Source of the DNA: Planctomycetota bacterium
Lineage (GTDB): Bacteria > Planctomycetota > UBA1135 > GCA-002686595
Direction: 5' to 3'
DNA: 64,000 nucleotides
NCBI GenBank assembly: GCA_014237855.1
Contig: JABACD010000004.1
Coordinates: 186,001 to 250,000, forward strand
Shown here: positions 45,836 through 54,891 of the stretch, one piece after another
Position numbering within the stretch: position 1 is the stretch's first letter
Layout of the letters: each line of letters opens with the position of its first letter
Made by a program: the position numbers and the translations under genes
Notes under the pieces: model-generated
Told to the model about the DNA's origin: nothing
Database searches by the model: none
Seen by the model: the letters and a program-made list of their open reading frames with translations, nothing else

Positions 45836-47959
45836 ATGCAGTATCAAGCGCAGATTGCCCAGCTCCTGGCCAGCGTGCTGGGGGACGCCCCCCATGGCCT
45901 GAGTCTTTCTACCGCCGAGCTTGAAGGGTGGCTGGAACGCCCCAAGGACTCGAAGATGGGGGACTTTGCCTTTCCATGCTTTCGCCTGGCCAAGGAGCTT
46001 CGCAAGGCGCCACCCCAGATTGCAGGAGAGCTACTCGCGGCTGTCGAGGGCAAGCTCGACCCTGTCTCCGGGCTGGAGAAGGTGGTTGCCGCTGGACCGT
46101 ATCTGAACTTCTACATCAGCCGTAGCCAGCTGGCTGCAGAGACCCTTCCCGCCATCCTCGCAGGTGACTTCCTGGCGGCCAGGCCTGCCCTCGCGGACAG
46201 GGTGATGGTGGAGTACTCCCAGCCGAACACGCACAAGGCCTTTCATGTCGGCCACATTCGCTGCGCATCCCTGGGCGATTCAGTGGCGCGCATCCTCGAG
46301 TGGTGTGGACATGAGGTGATTCCGGTGAACTACATCGGTGACGAGGGTACCCACGTGGCCAAGTGCTTGTGGCACCTTCAAGAGCACTTCGACGGTCAGT
46401 ACCCCGCCGAAAACCGTGGGGAGTTCCTCGGGGATCAGTACACAAGCGCCACCGACATGCTTGATCTGAGCACCCTGACCCGGGCGCCGCTTCCCGGGGT
46501 CAAGGCCGTGGAGATCAAGACCGTGGAGGTGCATCCGGAGAACCCCAAGTGGTTCGTGTCCACGATCGATGCGAGCGATGGGGAACACACCGTCGTCGTC
46601 GGGGCCGGTGGCTTCAAGGTGGGTGACCTCTGTGCCTGGGCAGCGCCCGGAATGCGGGTGGCCAGCAAGGAGGTCGGGCAGGTCGATCGCAAGGGCGTGC
46701 AGAGCACCGGGATGCTCCTCAGTGAGAAGGAGCTCGGCATCTCTGACAAGGATGACCGCATCGCTGTTCTTCCCACGAAGGCCTCCATCGGTGACGAGGT
46801 GGCCGAGCACTACCTGGTCGATGGCGCCTTGCCGGACGGTGTTTCTGTCATCGAAGAATTCAATCGGCGCTCAAGCGCCGTGAGCGCAGTCCTGCAGGGA
46901 ATTGAGAGTGGCCAAGGAGAGACGTTTGAACTCTGGCAGCTGACCAAGGACTGGTCGATGGAGGAGTTCCAGAGGATTTATGACTGGCTCGGGTGTCGCT
47001 TCGATCACGTCTTCTTCGAGTCCGAACTTGGAGAGCCCTCCAAGGCTCTGGTCCGCGAGCATCAGAAGTCAGGCATCTTCATCCAGTCCGAGGGGGCTGT
47101 AGGGGCTGACCTCGCGGAATACGACCTGGGCTTTTGCGTGTTGATCAAGCGAGACGGGACAGCGCTCTATGCCACGCGTGATCTGGCCCTGGCGAAGCGC
47201 AAGTTTGAGGAATTCGGTGTGGACCGGTCGCTCTACGTCGTCGACTCTGCTCAATCACTTCACTTCCAACAGGTCTTCAAGTGCCTCGAGCTGATGGGGT
47301 ACGCGCAGGCATCCAAGTGCGAGCACCTCCCCTATGGTCAGGTGGTTCTTCCTGATGGGAAGATGAGCAGTCGCAAGGGCAATGTGATCCTCTTCTCTCA
47401 GCTTGAAGCTCGCCTCCTGGAGAAGATTCATTCCGAGTTCCTCGACAAGTACGTTGGCGACTGGGAACAGTCGGAGATCGATCAAGCGGCGCACCTGATC
47501 GCCATGGCAACCATGCGTTATGGGATGCTGAATCAGGTGCACAACTCCAAGATCGTATTTGACCTTGACGAGTGGAGCGCTCGTACCGGAAATACAGGGC
47601 CCTACCTGCTCTATGCCTACGCTCGGACGCGGTCCATATTGCGGGAGGTGGGGCAAATCGACACATCCGTGGTGGACTGGTCCCTGCTGACGCACGAGAC
47701 CGAAACGGACCTTCTCGGCTTCCTGGCGGACTACCAGCGATACATCGAGCGAGCCGCGGAGGCGCTCTTGCCACAAATCCTGTGCGCGTACGTGTATGAT
47801 CTGTCAAAGAAATTCAGCCGCATGTACAAGGAGTGCTCGGTGCTCCACGCTGAGACTGAAGCGCTCAAGGCCACCCGTCTTCAGCTGATCGATGCCACCG
47901 GGCGGGTGATTCAGCACGCGCTTGGTTTGCTCGGCATACGGACAATTGAGAGGATGTAG
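45836..47959 (+). CDS. argS: Arginyl-tRNA synthetase with inserted tRNA-binding OB domain
   Basis: Charges tRNA-Arg; cytoplasmic, essential. The 707 residues exceed the usual 550-600 by one inserted domain. N-terminal Add1 domain 1-115; class I signature HVGH at 137-140 (the HIGH motif); KMSSR at 509-513 (KMSKS motif); DALR-type anticodon-binding domain about 585-707, ending typically in LGIRTIERM. Between the HIGH-motif half (ending about 205) and the EEFNRRSSAVSAVLQGI helix (340-356), residues about 216-328 match the PheT/EMAPII/MetG-C tRNA-binding OB fold: KTVEVHPENPKWFVST, TVVVGAGGFKVGD and GVQSTGMLLSEKELG. Catalytic motifs are intact, so the enzyme should be active. It is divergent from the sulfatase gene, 120 bases apart. 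Confidence 0.95.
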   Translation: MQYQAQIAQLLASVLGDAPHGLSLSTAELEGWLERPKDSKMGDFAFPCFRLAKELRKAPPQIAGELLAAVEGKLDPVSGLEKVVAAGPYLNFYISRSQLAAETLPAILAGDFLAARPALADRVMVEYSQPNTHKAFHVGHIRCASLGDSVARILEWCGHEVIPVNYIGDEGTHVAKCLWHLQEHFDGQYPAENRGEFLGDQYTSATDMLDLSTLTRAPLPGVKAVEIKTVEVHPENPKWFVSTIDASDGEHTVVVGAGGFKVGDLCAWAAPGMRVASKEVGQVDRKGVQSTGMLLSEKELGISDKDDRIAVLPTKASIGDEVAEHYLVDGALPDGVSVIEEFNRRSSAVSAVLQGIESGQGETFELWQLTKDWSMEEFQRIYDWLGCRFDHVFFESELGEPSKALVREHQKSGIFIQSEGAVGADLAEYDLGFCVLIKRDGTALYATRDLALAKRKFEEFGVDRSLYVVDSAQSLHFQQVFKCLELMGYAQASKCEHLPYGQVVLPDGKMSSRKGNVILFSQLEARLLEKIHSEFLDKYVGDWEQSEIDQAAHLIAMATMRYGMLNQVHNSKIVFDLDEWSARTGNTGPYLLYAYARTRSILREVGQIDTSVVDWSLLTHETETDLLGFLADYQRYIERAAEALLPQILCAYVYDLSKKFSRMYKECSVLHAETEALKATRLQLIDATGRVIQHALGLLGIRTIERM
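46481..46819 (+). other. tRNA-binding OB-fold domain inserted in ArgRS
   Basis: Residues about 216-328 of ArgRS. The block order (VEVHP start, Gly-Ala-Gly loop, GDL, Gly-Val-x-Ser-x-Gly-Met-Leu, Lys-Glu-Leu-Gly) is that of the PheT N-terminal and EMAPII-type domains. The reading frame and codon use continue without a break, so it is a real insertion and not a frameshift artefact. Confidence 0.85.
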
Positions 47960-48008
47960 AGCGTCAGGCCCGGTGCCCTCACTGGATGCCTCGGGCTCCA
48001 ACGGATAA

Positions 48009-49337
48009 ATGAACAGCAGAGCTTATTCCAAGCAGGTCAAGGTCCGAGGCAATGAAGGACCTCGCGAGGATTCCGCTCCGCCCGCCGCAAGCAATGGCCT
48101 GCCCAGGAAGCTACTCGTTGCGGCCGGTAGCCTCGTGATCGGCCTGGTCGCGGCAGAGGGCTTCAACCGCCTCCGTTTGAATGCCGCTGGGAGGACTTAC
48201 CATGCTGCAGGTGTTCGAGCCGAACTGGAGCGTGAGAGCCAGAATCCCGATCAGCTTGATGGGGCCGCCCCCGACGGCAAGAAGGACAGCCTCAGGGTGC
48301 TCAATCCGTACACGGGATTTGACCTCTTGCCTGCTCTCCGACAGGTCCAAAGGGATGCCTCCTACTTCTCGGAACCAGTAGCCGAGGAGAAGTTCGAGAT
48401 ACTCATCCTTGGGGGATCCGTGGCCAATGGATTCTGCCGTGATGCGTCGGGTCGCTTGATCGAGCGGCTGCAGGAGGACTCCCGGTTCAAGGGCCGCTCC
48501 ATGCGTACACTTGCTTACGCCCGGCCAGCCTTCAAGCAACCCCAGCAATTGATCAGTCTCTCGGTCTTGCTGTCCATGGGGTTGCGGCCCGATGCCGTGA
48601 TCAACCTCGATGGGTTCAATGAGGTTGCCGTGGCGAACTTCAATCGCAAGTATGACGCTCACCCCTTGCAGCCAGCAATTGCGCAGTGGAGCCCTCATGT
48701 GTTGGGCTTACTCGATCAGCCGGACGTCCTGGATGCCCTGCTGGATCTCCGCCTGCTCCGTCTTCGTGTCGACGCAGTGGCAAGCAGGTCGTCGAAGTCG
48801 ATCTTTCTCTCGAGCAGCCTCTATGGCAACTGGGCGCTCAACCGGGTCCGCGCGATGCGCGGCCAACAGGCTAAGCTGCAGCAAGAGCTCCTGAACAGCA
48901 TGAACGGGAAGGACCAGAGCCCGGTCATCAAGGGGCCCGTGTTTGATGGCGGGATTGATGAGGTCATGGACTTCTCAGTGGAAGCCTGGAAAGGCTGCTC
49001 GCTGTCGATAGACGCTATCTGTCGGAGCCGCGGTATCCCTTATCTTCACGTACTTCAGCCGACCCTACATGCAGAAGGCAGCAAGCCCCAGACAGATCGC
49101 GAAGTGGAAATCGGGGTAGCCCCCCAGCGCTGGATGGAGGCCGTTGAGTTTGGCTACCCCAAGCTGATCGAAGCTGGGGCCGAGCTGCAGGCAGAGGGCG
49201 TGGTATTCCTCGATGCGACAGACATCTTTCGAGATGTGAAGGAGACCCTCTACCTGGACGCCTGTCACTTCAATGTTGCTGGTCAAGAGATGCTTGCAGA
49301 CCTGGTTGCCGAGAGCTTCCTCCAGCACTACCCCTGA
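48009..49337 (+). CDS. Membrane-anchored SGNH/GDSL-like hydrolase
   Basis: 442-residue protein with one N-terminal membrane helix (about 34-50) and an extracytoplasmic SGNH-fold domain. ILILGGSVANG (131-141) supplies the nucleophile Ser137 in a GGS variant of the GDS motif; VINLDGFNEV (about 195-204) holds the Asn block; the Asp-His pair is D417 and H420 in LDACHFN. SGNH proteins with this layout are seen in planctomycete surface-polysaccharide regions as acetyl or acyl esterases or transferases; the substrate is unknown. It lies 49 bases after argS but is unrelated in role. Confidence 0.8.
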   Translation: MNSRAYSKQVKVRGNEGPREDSAPPAASNGLPRKLLVAAGSLVIGLVAAEGFNRLRLNAAGRTYHAAGVRAELERESQNPDQLDGAAPDGKKDSLRVLNPYTGFDLLPALRQVQRDASYFSEPVAEEKFEILILGGSVANGFCRDASGRLIERLQEDSRFKGRSMRTLAYARPAFKQPQQLISLSVLLSMGLRPDAVINLDGFNEVAVANFNRKYDAHPLQPAIAQWSPHVLGLLDQPDVLDALLDLRLLRLRVDAVASRSSKSIFLSSSLYGNWALNRVRAMRGQQAKLQQELLNSMNGKDQSPVIKGPVFDGGIDEVMDFSVEAWKGCSLSIDAICRSRGIPYLHVLQPTLHAEGSKPQTDREVEIGVAPQRWMEAVEFGYPKLIEAGAELQAEGVVFLDATDIFRDVKETLYLDACHFNVAGQEMLADLVAESFLQHYP

Positions 49338-49355
49338 TTCCGGGCGAGCGCTCCT

Positions 49356-50006
49356 TCAGGCCTGCTCCTCCCGGGTCATCTCCTTGGCCTGGCGAGCAGC
49401 TCGCAGGAACCTCTTTCTCGCGCTGCTCTCGGTGATGCTCAGCTGGCTGGCGATCTCCGGAAAGCTGCGGCCATCCAGGTAGAGCTCCAAGACTGAGGAG
49501 TACTTGTGATCAAGGCGAGAGACCAGGCGACGCAACCAGAGGTTATGATCTCTCAACGTGACCGGGCCCATGCTCTCCGGCTCGGGGCTGATGGGCTCGT
49601 GATCTTCTGAGGGCTCCCCTCCATCTGGCTGCCCTCTTGCCATTACCGAGTCGCCTCGGAAGTTGCTTGATCCCCGCCCGGCGTTGAGCAGCACCCAGCT
49701 GGCGTGCTGCAGGAGTAGCGCCTTGAACTCGTCCGGTCTGGCGCCTTCCTTCAACTTGGAGACTGCAGCCATCCCGCGGGCGTAGACCTGCTGCATGAGG
49801 TCCTCCACGGTGATGAAGCGCGAGAGACGTGCACCCGCGCCTCGTTCCAGATACCGCCGAAGCTGGTCCTGGTAGCGCAAGACGAGCAGGTTCCAGGCTT
49901 CTCCTTGGCCTGCCTTGACGGCTGCGATCAGCAGCTGCTCTTCGTCCCAGTCTGGATGCTCTTCCTCCATTGGTCCATGGTGATCCTCTCCTTCCTTCCG
50001 GCTCAT
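49356..50006 (-). CDS. ECF-type RNA polymerase sigma factor
   Basis: 216-residue extracytoplasmic-function sigma factor. Region 2 contains EDLMQQVYARGM (-10 recognition) and is preceded by the helix EQLLIAAVKAGQGEAWNLLV; region 4 is RSFPEIASQLSITESSARKRFLRA, the helix-turn-helix for -35 binding. The long acidic linker between them is characteristic of planctomycete ECF factors, which often use a Ser/Thr kinase instead of an anti-sigma factor; none is adjacent here. ATG choices are 50006 and 49970; I use 50006. The glycosyltransferase gene lies 55 bases upstream in the same direction. Confidence 0.85.
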   Translation of the reverse strand: MSRKEGEDHHGPMEEEHPDWDEEQLLIAAVKAGQGEAWNLLVLRYQDQLRRYLERGAGARLSRFITVEDLMQQVYARGMAAVSKLKEGARPDEFKALLLQHASWVLLNAGRGSSNFRGDSVMARGQPDGGEPSEDHEPISPEPESMGPVTLRDHNLWLRRLVSRLDHKYSSVLELYLDGRSFPEIASQLSITESSARKRFLRAARQAKEMTREEQA

Positions 50007-50061
50007 GTCCAGTGGGTCTCTCTGGCTAACCTGAGCTGGAGCAAGTGGACTGAACTGGCCA

Positions 50062-51156
50062 TCACCGTCTTCCCCTGACAGCTGAGGCCGTTGCACTTGA
50101 CGGGGCCTGGGAGCTGAGCCCAGAGAGCAGATCTTCGGTGCCAGGAAGGCCCTTGAGCGCTGCCAGCATCGCTCGGCCCGTTCTCCAGGCGTTCCAGCGC
50201 TTGGCCTGCACCAGGCTCAGGGCCTTCATCTCGTCCCTCAAGGCCTGGCTTCGAAGTGTTTCTTGCAGGATCTGAGAGAGCCCAACGGTGTCGGTGGGCG
50301 AGAAGTAGCTACAGGCACTCCCCAGGACCTCGGGGAGGCTGGTCCAGTTCGACGCGATGACTGGAGTTCCGCAGGCCATGGCTTCGAGCGGAGGTAATCC
50401 AAAGCCCTCCGAATACGAGGGACATACGAAGAGTGCGGCGCTTCGAAGCAAGGCCGGCAGCTGAGATTCCGGAATCCGCCCTGGCATGTAGATGTGCTCT
50501 GCGACCGCAAGCTGCCTGGCCAGTGCCGCTGGACGCCCGGCGGCTCGAGCGGCATCGCCTGCCAGGATCAATGGATGGGCCGCGCGCAGCTGGGGCGGAA
50601 GCGAGGCCCAGGCTCTCAGCAAGGTTTCCCAGTTCTTGTGGCGCCGGAGGGCGGAGAGAAAGAGAACGCCTGCCCGGGGTAATCCGCTCCTCTGGACAGC
50701 ACGCAGGTCTTGAGCTGAATCGTCGGTTGACGGATGAAAGCAGGGTGCTGCATAGCTCGGAACCACCCTCAGTCGTCCCGCCAGCTCCGGAAACTCCGCT
50801 GCGATCCCCCGACGAGCGTACTCCGAGCCCGTGATGATCCTGGCCGCCCAGCGATTGAGCCTGGACACGTTTCGTCGAAAGCGGCTCGTGTTGCGCCAGC
50901 GCCGCAGACCACCGCGCCCGTCCTGCAGCAGCGGGGTGATGTCGTGTAAGCTGGCGATCACCGAGAGCTGCTGGCGAGGCACCAGAAAATGAGAAGAGGG
51001 GCTCCAGAGGATGGGGGCCTCACACCTGCCTTCAAACCAATCGACGTGAGCCAGCCCAACTGCTTGGGCGGCACCTCGCAGCAGTTGCAAGACTCTCGTG
51101 TAGGACGAAGCCTTGGTTCGTTCTGCCCTGCAGTCGAGGGCTAGCTGGGGCCTCAT
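50062..51156 (-). CDS. Family 4 glycosyltransferase
   Basis: 364-residue GT-B glycosyltransferase of family GT4. The acceptor-side half contains SVIASLHDITPLL (about 63-75) and IITGSEYARRGI; the donor-side half has YMPGRIPESQLPALLRSA, then the key CPSYSEGFGLPPLEAMACGTPVIAS, where Glu and the EGFGLPPLE motif bind the nucleotide sugar. No membrane segment. Likely acts in surface polysaccharide synthesis. The sigma factor gene follows after 55 bases; a divergent cytochrome gene starts 126 bases upstream. Confidence 0.9.
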   Translation of the reverse strand: MRPQLALDCRAERTKASSYTRVLQLLRGAAQAVGLAHVDWFEGRCEAPILWSPSSHFLVPRQQLSVIASLHDITPLLQDGRGGLRRWRNTSRFRRNVSRLNRWAARIITGSEYARRGIAAEFPELAGRLRVVPSYAAPCFHPSTDDSAQDLRAVQRSGLPRAGVLFLSALRRHKNWETLLRAWASLPPQLRAAHPLILAGDAARAAGRPAALARQLAVAEHIYMPGRIPESQLPALLRSAALFVCPSYSEGFGLPPLEAMACGTPVIASNWTSLPEVLGSACSYFSPTDTVGLSQILQETLRSQALRDEMKALSLVQAKRWNAWRTGRAMLAALKGLPGTEDLLSGLSSQAPSSATASAVRGRR

Positions 51157-51248
51157 GGGCGATGGTGGGACATGGTACAGAGCCTACCCAAACCCTGGCC
51201 GATCCCTAGCTGAACGCGGAGTGGGGCTCGATTTTGGGCCTGAAATAG

Positions 51249-51268
51249 GGCAGTCGGCTCGGACTGCC
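51249..51268. promoter_or_regulatory. Inverted repeat before the giant cytochrome gene
   Basis: GGCAGTC (51249-51255) and GACTGCC (51262-51268) form a 7-bp stem with a 6-base loop, ending 13 bases before the ATG at 51282. It could be an operator or a hairpin that hides the translation start. Confidence 0.35.
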
Positions 51269-51281
51269 GTATCCTGTTTCC

Positions 51282-54200
51282 ATGCTGATTCCCAGGAGTG
51301 CGGTTCGATGCCTGGCCCTGCTTGTCGTGGGGGCCCTTTCCAGTGGTTCTCCAGGCCAGGACAGCCAGTCCGGCGTCTCTTTTGGGAGGGACATCCGCCC
51401 GCTCCTCTCGGATCGGTGCTTCCAGTGCCATGGTCCCGACTCCAACAAGCGGCAGGCGGGTCTGCGGCTGGACACCTTCGAGTTTGCGACCAAGGTGGAG
51501 TCATGGGGTGCTGCCATTGCTCCAGGGCGACCGCAGGAGAGCGAGCTGATCAAACGCATCAGCAGCGCGGACCCAGGCGAGGTCATGCCCCCGCCGGAGG
51601 CCCATCGCAAGGCGCTCACCCCCGAGGAGCAGGACTTGCTGGTCCGCTGGGTAGCTGACGGGGCGACCTATGAGGAGCACTGGGCATTCGTCCCTCCCCG
51701 TCGCCAGGCGCTGGAAGGAGCGCAGGTGCACCCCATCGACGCCCTTGTACACTCCCGTCTTGAACAGGCAGGACTCAGCCCCTCGCCGCGCATCGAGCCT
51801 GCGCTGGCACTACGCAGGCTCTTCCTGGACCTGACCGGACTGCCACCGACACCAGGGGAGCTGGACGCCTTTCTTGCTCAATTGGAGGAGGGAGCTCCCG
51901 AGGAGGTATGGCGTCTGTGGATTGCCCGGATCTTCAAGGAAGAGCCCTACGCGTCTCGCTACGCCGAGCGAATGGCAAGCCCATGGATGGACCAGGCGCG
52001 CTACGCGGACACGAGTGGCATTCACATGGATGCCGGACGTCAGATCTGGCCCTGGCGTGACTGGGTTCTCGAGGCTTATCGGCAGAACATGCCCTTCGAC
52101 CAGTTCCTCACCGAACAGCTGGCTGGAGACCTGCTTCCCGAGGCGAGCGTGGCCCAACGGGTGGCCAGCGGCTTCAATCGAAACCATGTTACCACCGATG
52201 AGGGTGGAGCAATTGACGCGGAGTACCTGGTCGAATACGCCGCGGACAGGGTGGAGACCACCTCGTCCGTCTTCCTTGGACTCACCGTGGGGTGCGCACG
52301 CTGCCATGACCACAAGTTCGACCCCATCACGCAGGAGGATTACTACGGGCTCTTCGCCTTCTTCGCCTCCAATGAGGAGCCGGGTCTGTACTCACAAAGA
52401 CCCGACCCCCGGCGAGCCTTCGAGCCCTTTCTCGAGGTGCCCAGCGAGGAACAGGCAGCGAAGCGCCTGGGGCTTGGGGACGCGCTTGCGCAGGCTCGCC
52501 AGGAGCTGGCCGAGCCCAGCCCGGAGGACCTGATTGCCCTGCAGGGCTTTCGCGGGGAGCTGGCCCGGCAGCTTGAACTCGAGTGGGCTCCGGCTGAGGT
52601 CGTCGAGGCCAGGTCAACCGGTGGCGCGACCCTGACGGTCGATGAGGAAGGGGTGGTGCTCTCGAGCGGAGAGAATCCAGCGACGGATGTTCAGCACATC
52701 CGCCTGCGGACGGACGCCACGGGACTACGTCTGGTGCAGCTGGACGTCCTCGGCCACGAGACCTTCACCAAGGGAGCACCGGGCAGAGCGAGCAATGGCA
52801 ATGGGGTGCTCACTGGAGTCAAGCTCAAGGCCACCTCCGTCCGCGATCCAAAGCAGCAGCAGGACTTGCAGGTGCGATGGCTCTGGTCCGATGTCGACCA
52901 GGACAATGAGGACTGGAGCCTGCATCGTTCCCTCGATGCCAGCTCTGACAAGGGCTGGGCGATCGCCGGCCACACCGACGGGGCGGAACGAGCCGCGTTC
53001 TTGCTGACGGATGCGCCCTTTGGCTTCGATGGTGGAACTCTGGTCGACGTGACCCTCGAGTATCAATCCATCTACGCCAACCACGTGTTCGGGCGCATCA
53101 GGCTGTCGCTCGCAAAGCTTGCTGATGAGGGCCTCGCGAGCTTGCCGCTATCCCAGGGCCATTGGTATCACGCGGGCCCCTTCACGCCCTCCGGAGAGAC
53201 CTCGATCTACGAACAGGCTTTCGGACCGGAAGGCGTGGCAACCCTCAACCTCGACGAGGACTTCGAGGAAGCCAGTGGTAAGCGAGTGCGCTGGCAGTAC
53301 AAGGAAGAGTTTGTCGATGGCAAGGTGACGGCTCTCCCAGGTGGGATCAACACTCACTACGTGGCCAAGGAGATCTTCTCCCCGGATCGAAGATCTGTAG
53401 AGGTCAGCCTTGGATCGGATGACGGCTTCGTGATCCTCCTCAACGGTATGAAGGTCGCTGACCGAGAGGTTCCTCGTGGGGTCGCACCCGATCAGGATCG
53501 GGTCACCTTGGACTTGCTTCCGGGTCGAAACCTCCTGACCTTCAAGGTCATCAATACCGGGGGAGCGGCGGGCTTCTACTTCAAGGCGCTCGAAGGCACG
53601 GAATGTCTCTCCGATGACCTGGTCTGTGCCCTCCTGGAGACCAGCGCTCGCGGTGATGGCGGAGATGCCTACACCGATCGCGTCAATCATGCCTGGCGCC
53701 TCCAACGCTCGCCCGAGTACAAGCAAGGGCTCTCCAAGATCGCCACGCTGGAAGAAGAGCTGACAGCCCTCGAGGGCGGGATCGCTCGCACCATGGTCAT
53801 GCGCGAGCGCGCTGAGCCCCGACCGACCTTCGTTCTCGAGCGCGGCCAGTACGATCACGCCAACGAGGAGCGGCCCGTATCCCCCAGGATCCCGGTCGTG
53901 TTTGGGGACCTTCCCAGTGATGGAGAGAGATCGAGCCGACTGGACCTGGCCAGATGGATGACCTCACCCCAGAACCCCCTGGTCGCCAGGGTGGCGGTCA
54001 ATCGGCTCTGGCAGCTCGTGTTTGGAACAGGGCTGGTGGTGTCCTCCGGTGACTTCGGTTTTCAGGGCAACTGGCCAAGTCATCCCGAGCTCCTCGACTG
54101 GTTGGCTGTCGAATTCGTCGAGAGTGGTTGGGATGTTCAAGGTCTGCTGACCACCATCATGACCAGTGAGACCTACCGTCAGTCCTCTGCGGTCCGGCCT

Positions 54201-54881
54201 GAAGTCCTGGAGATCGACCCACAGAACAGACTCCTGGCTCACTATCCGCGTAGGCGACTCGAGGCCGAACTCTTGCGTGACCAGGCGCTCTACACGGCCG
54301 GCCTGCTCGTTGAACAGCTCGGAGGCCCATCGGTCAAGCCCTATCATCCCGAGGGGCTGTGGCGGGAGGTGGCCATGCTGCAGTCCAACACCCGCATTTA
54401 CGAGCGGGGTGAGGGCGACGACCTATGGCGGCGAAGTCTCTACACGTACTGGAAACGAGCCTGCCCGCCGCCCTCCATGATGACCTTCGATGCACCGACT
54501 CGCGAGGCTTGCGTCATCAAGCGAGCCACCACCAACACTCCTCTCCAGGCCCTCGTGCTCTGGAACGATGAGCAGTTCGTGGAGGCCGCGCGGGTGCTGG
54601 CCGAGCGAACCCTCCAGGCGGGCAAGAGCGACTCCGCAGCACTGGATGAGATGTTCCGTCGGTGTACCGGGCGCCACCCCTCGGAGAGAGAAGCTGGGCT
54701 GCTTCTGGAGGCGCTGGCCGATCATCGGGAACGATATCGGGGAGGTCTTGAAGACGCGGCTGAGCTGATCTCGGTCGGTGAGCGTCCGACGGCCACGGAC
54801 GTCGATCCCGGCGAGCTGGCCGCCTGGACCATGCTGGCCAGTGCGCTTCTCAATCTGCACGCCACGATCACCCAGGGCTAG
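51282..54881 (+). CDS. Planctomycete giant cytochrome: PSCyt1, DUF1549, DUF1553
   Basis: A 1199-residue exported protein of the paralogue family abundant in planctomycetes. Signal peptide 1-25; PSCyt1 haem domain with CFQCH (46-50) and the following GPDSNKRQAGLRLD; DUF1549/PSCyt2 about 150-360, with WMDQARYADTSG; a central beta-sandwich region (about 430-790, including a module resembling carbohydrate-binding domains with GSDDGFVILLNG); and DUF1553/PSD1 about 860-1180, with NPLVARVAVNRLWQ and RRRLEAELLRD. These proteins are thought to take part in extracellular polymer breakdown or electron transfer. The DUF1501 gene starts 10 bases downstream with a good ribosome binding site, so they form an operon. 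Confidence 0.93.
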   Translation: MLIPRSAVRCLALLVVGALSSGSPGQDSQSGVSFGRDIRPLLSDRCFQCHGPDSNKRQAGLRLDTFEFATKVESWGAAIAPGRPQESELIKRISSADPGEVMPPPEAHRKALTPEEQDLLVRWVADGATYEEHWAFVPPRRQALEGAQVHPIDALVHSRLEQAGLSPSPRIEPALALRRLFLDLTGLPPTPGELDAFLAQLEEGAPEEVWRLWIARIFKEEPYASRYAERMASPWMDQARYADTSGIHMDAGRQIWPWRDWVLEAYRQNMPFDQFLTEQLAGDLLPEASVAQRVASGFNRNHVTTDEGGAIDAEYLVEYAADRVETTSSVFLGLTVGCARCHDHKFDPITQEDYYGLFAFFASNEEPGLYSQRPDPRRAFEPFLEVPSEEQAAKRLGLGDALAQARQELAEPSPEDLIALQGFRGELARQLELEWAPAEVVEARSTGGATLTVDEEGVVLSSGENPATDVQHIRLRTDATGLRLVQLDVLGHETFTKGAPGRASNGNGVLTGVKLKATSVRDPKQQQDLQVRWLWSDVDQDNEDWSLHRSLDASSDKGWAIAGHTDGAERAAFLLTDAPFGFDGGTLVDVTLEYQSIYANHVFGRIRLSLAKLADEGLASLPLSQGHWYHAGPFTPSGETSIYEQAFGPEGVATLNLDEDFEEASGKRVRWQYKEEFVDGKVTALPGGINTHYVAKEIFSPDRRSVEVSLGSDDGFVILLNGMKVADREVPRGVAPDQDRVTLDLLPGRNLLTFKVINTGGAAGFYFKALEGTECLSDDLVCALLETSARGDGGDAYTDRVNHAWRLQRSPEYKQGLSKIATLEEELTALEGGIARTMVMRERAEPRPTFVLERGQYDHANEERPVSPRIPVVFGDLPSDGERSSRLDLARWMTSPQNPLVARVAVNRLWQLVFGTGLVVSSGDFGFQGNWPSHPELLDWLAVEFVESGWDVQGLLTTIMTSETYRQSSAVRPEVLEIDPQNRLLAHYPRRRLEAELLRDQALYTAGLLVEQLGGPSVKPYHPEGLWREVAMLQSNTRIYERGEGDDLWRRSLYTYWKRACPPPSMMTFDAPTREACVIKRATTNTPLQALVLWNDEQFVEAARVLAERTLQAGKSDSAALDEMFRRCTGRHPSEREAGLLLEALADHRERYRGGLEDAAELISVGERPTATDVDPGELAAWTMLASALLNLHATITQG

Positions 54882-54891
54882 GGAGCACAAG

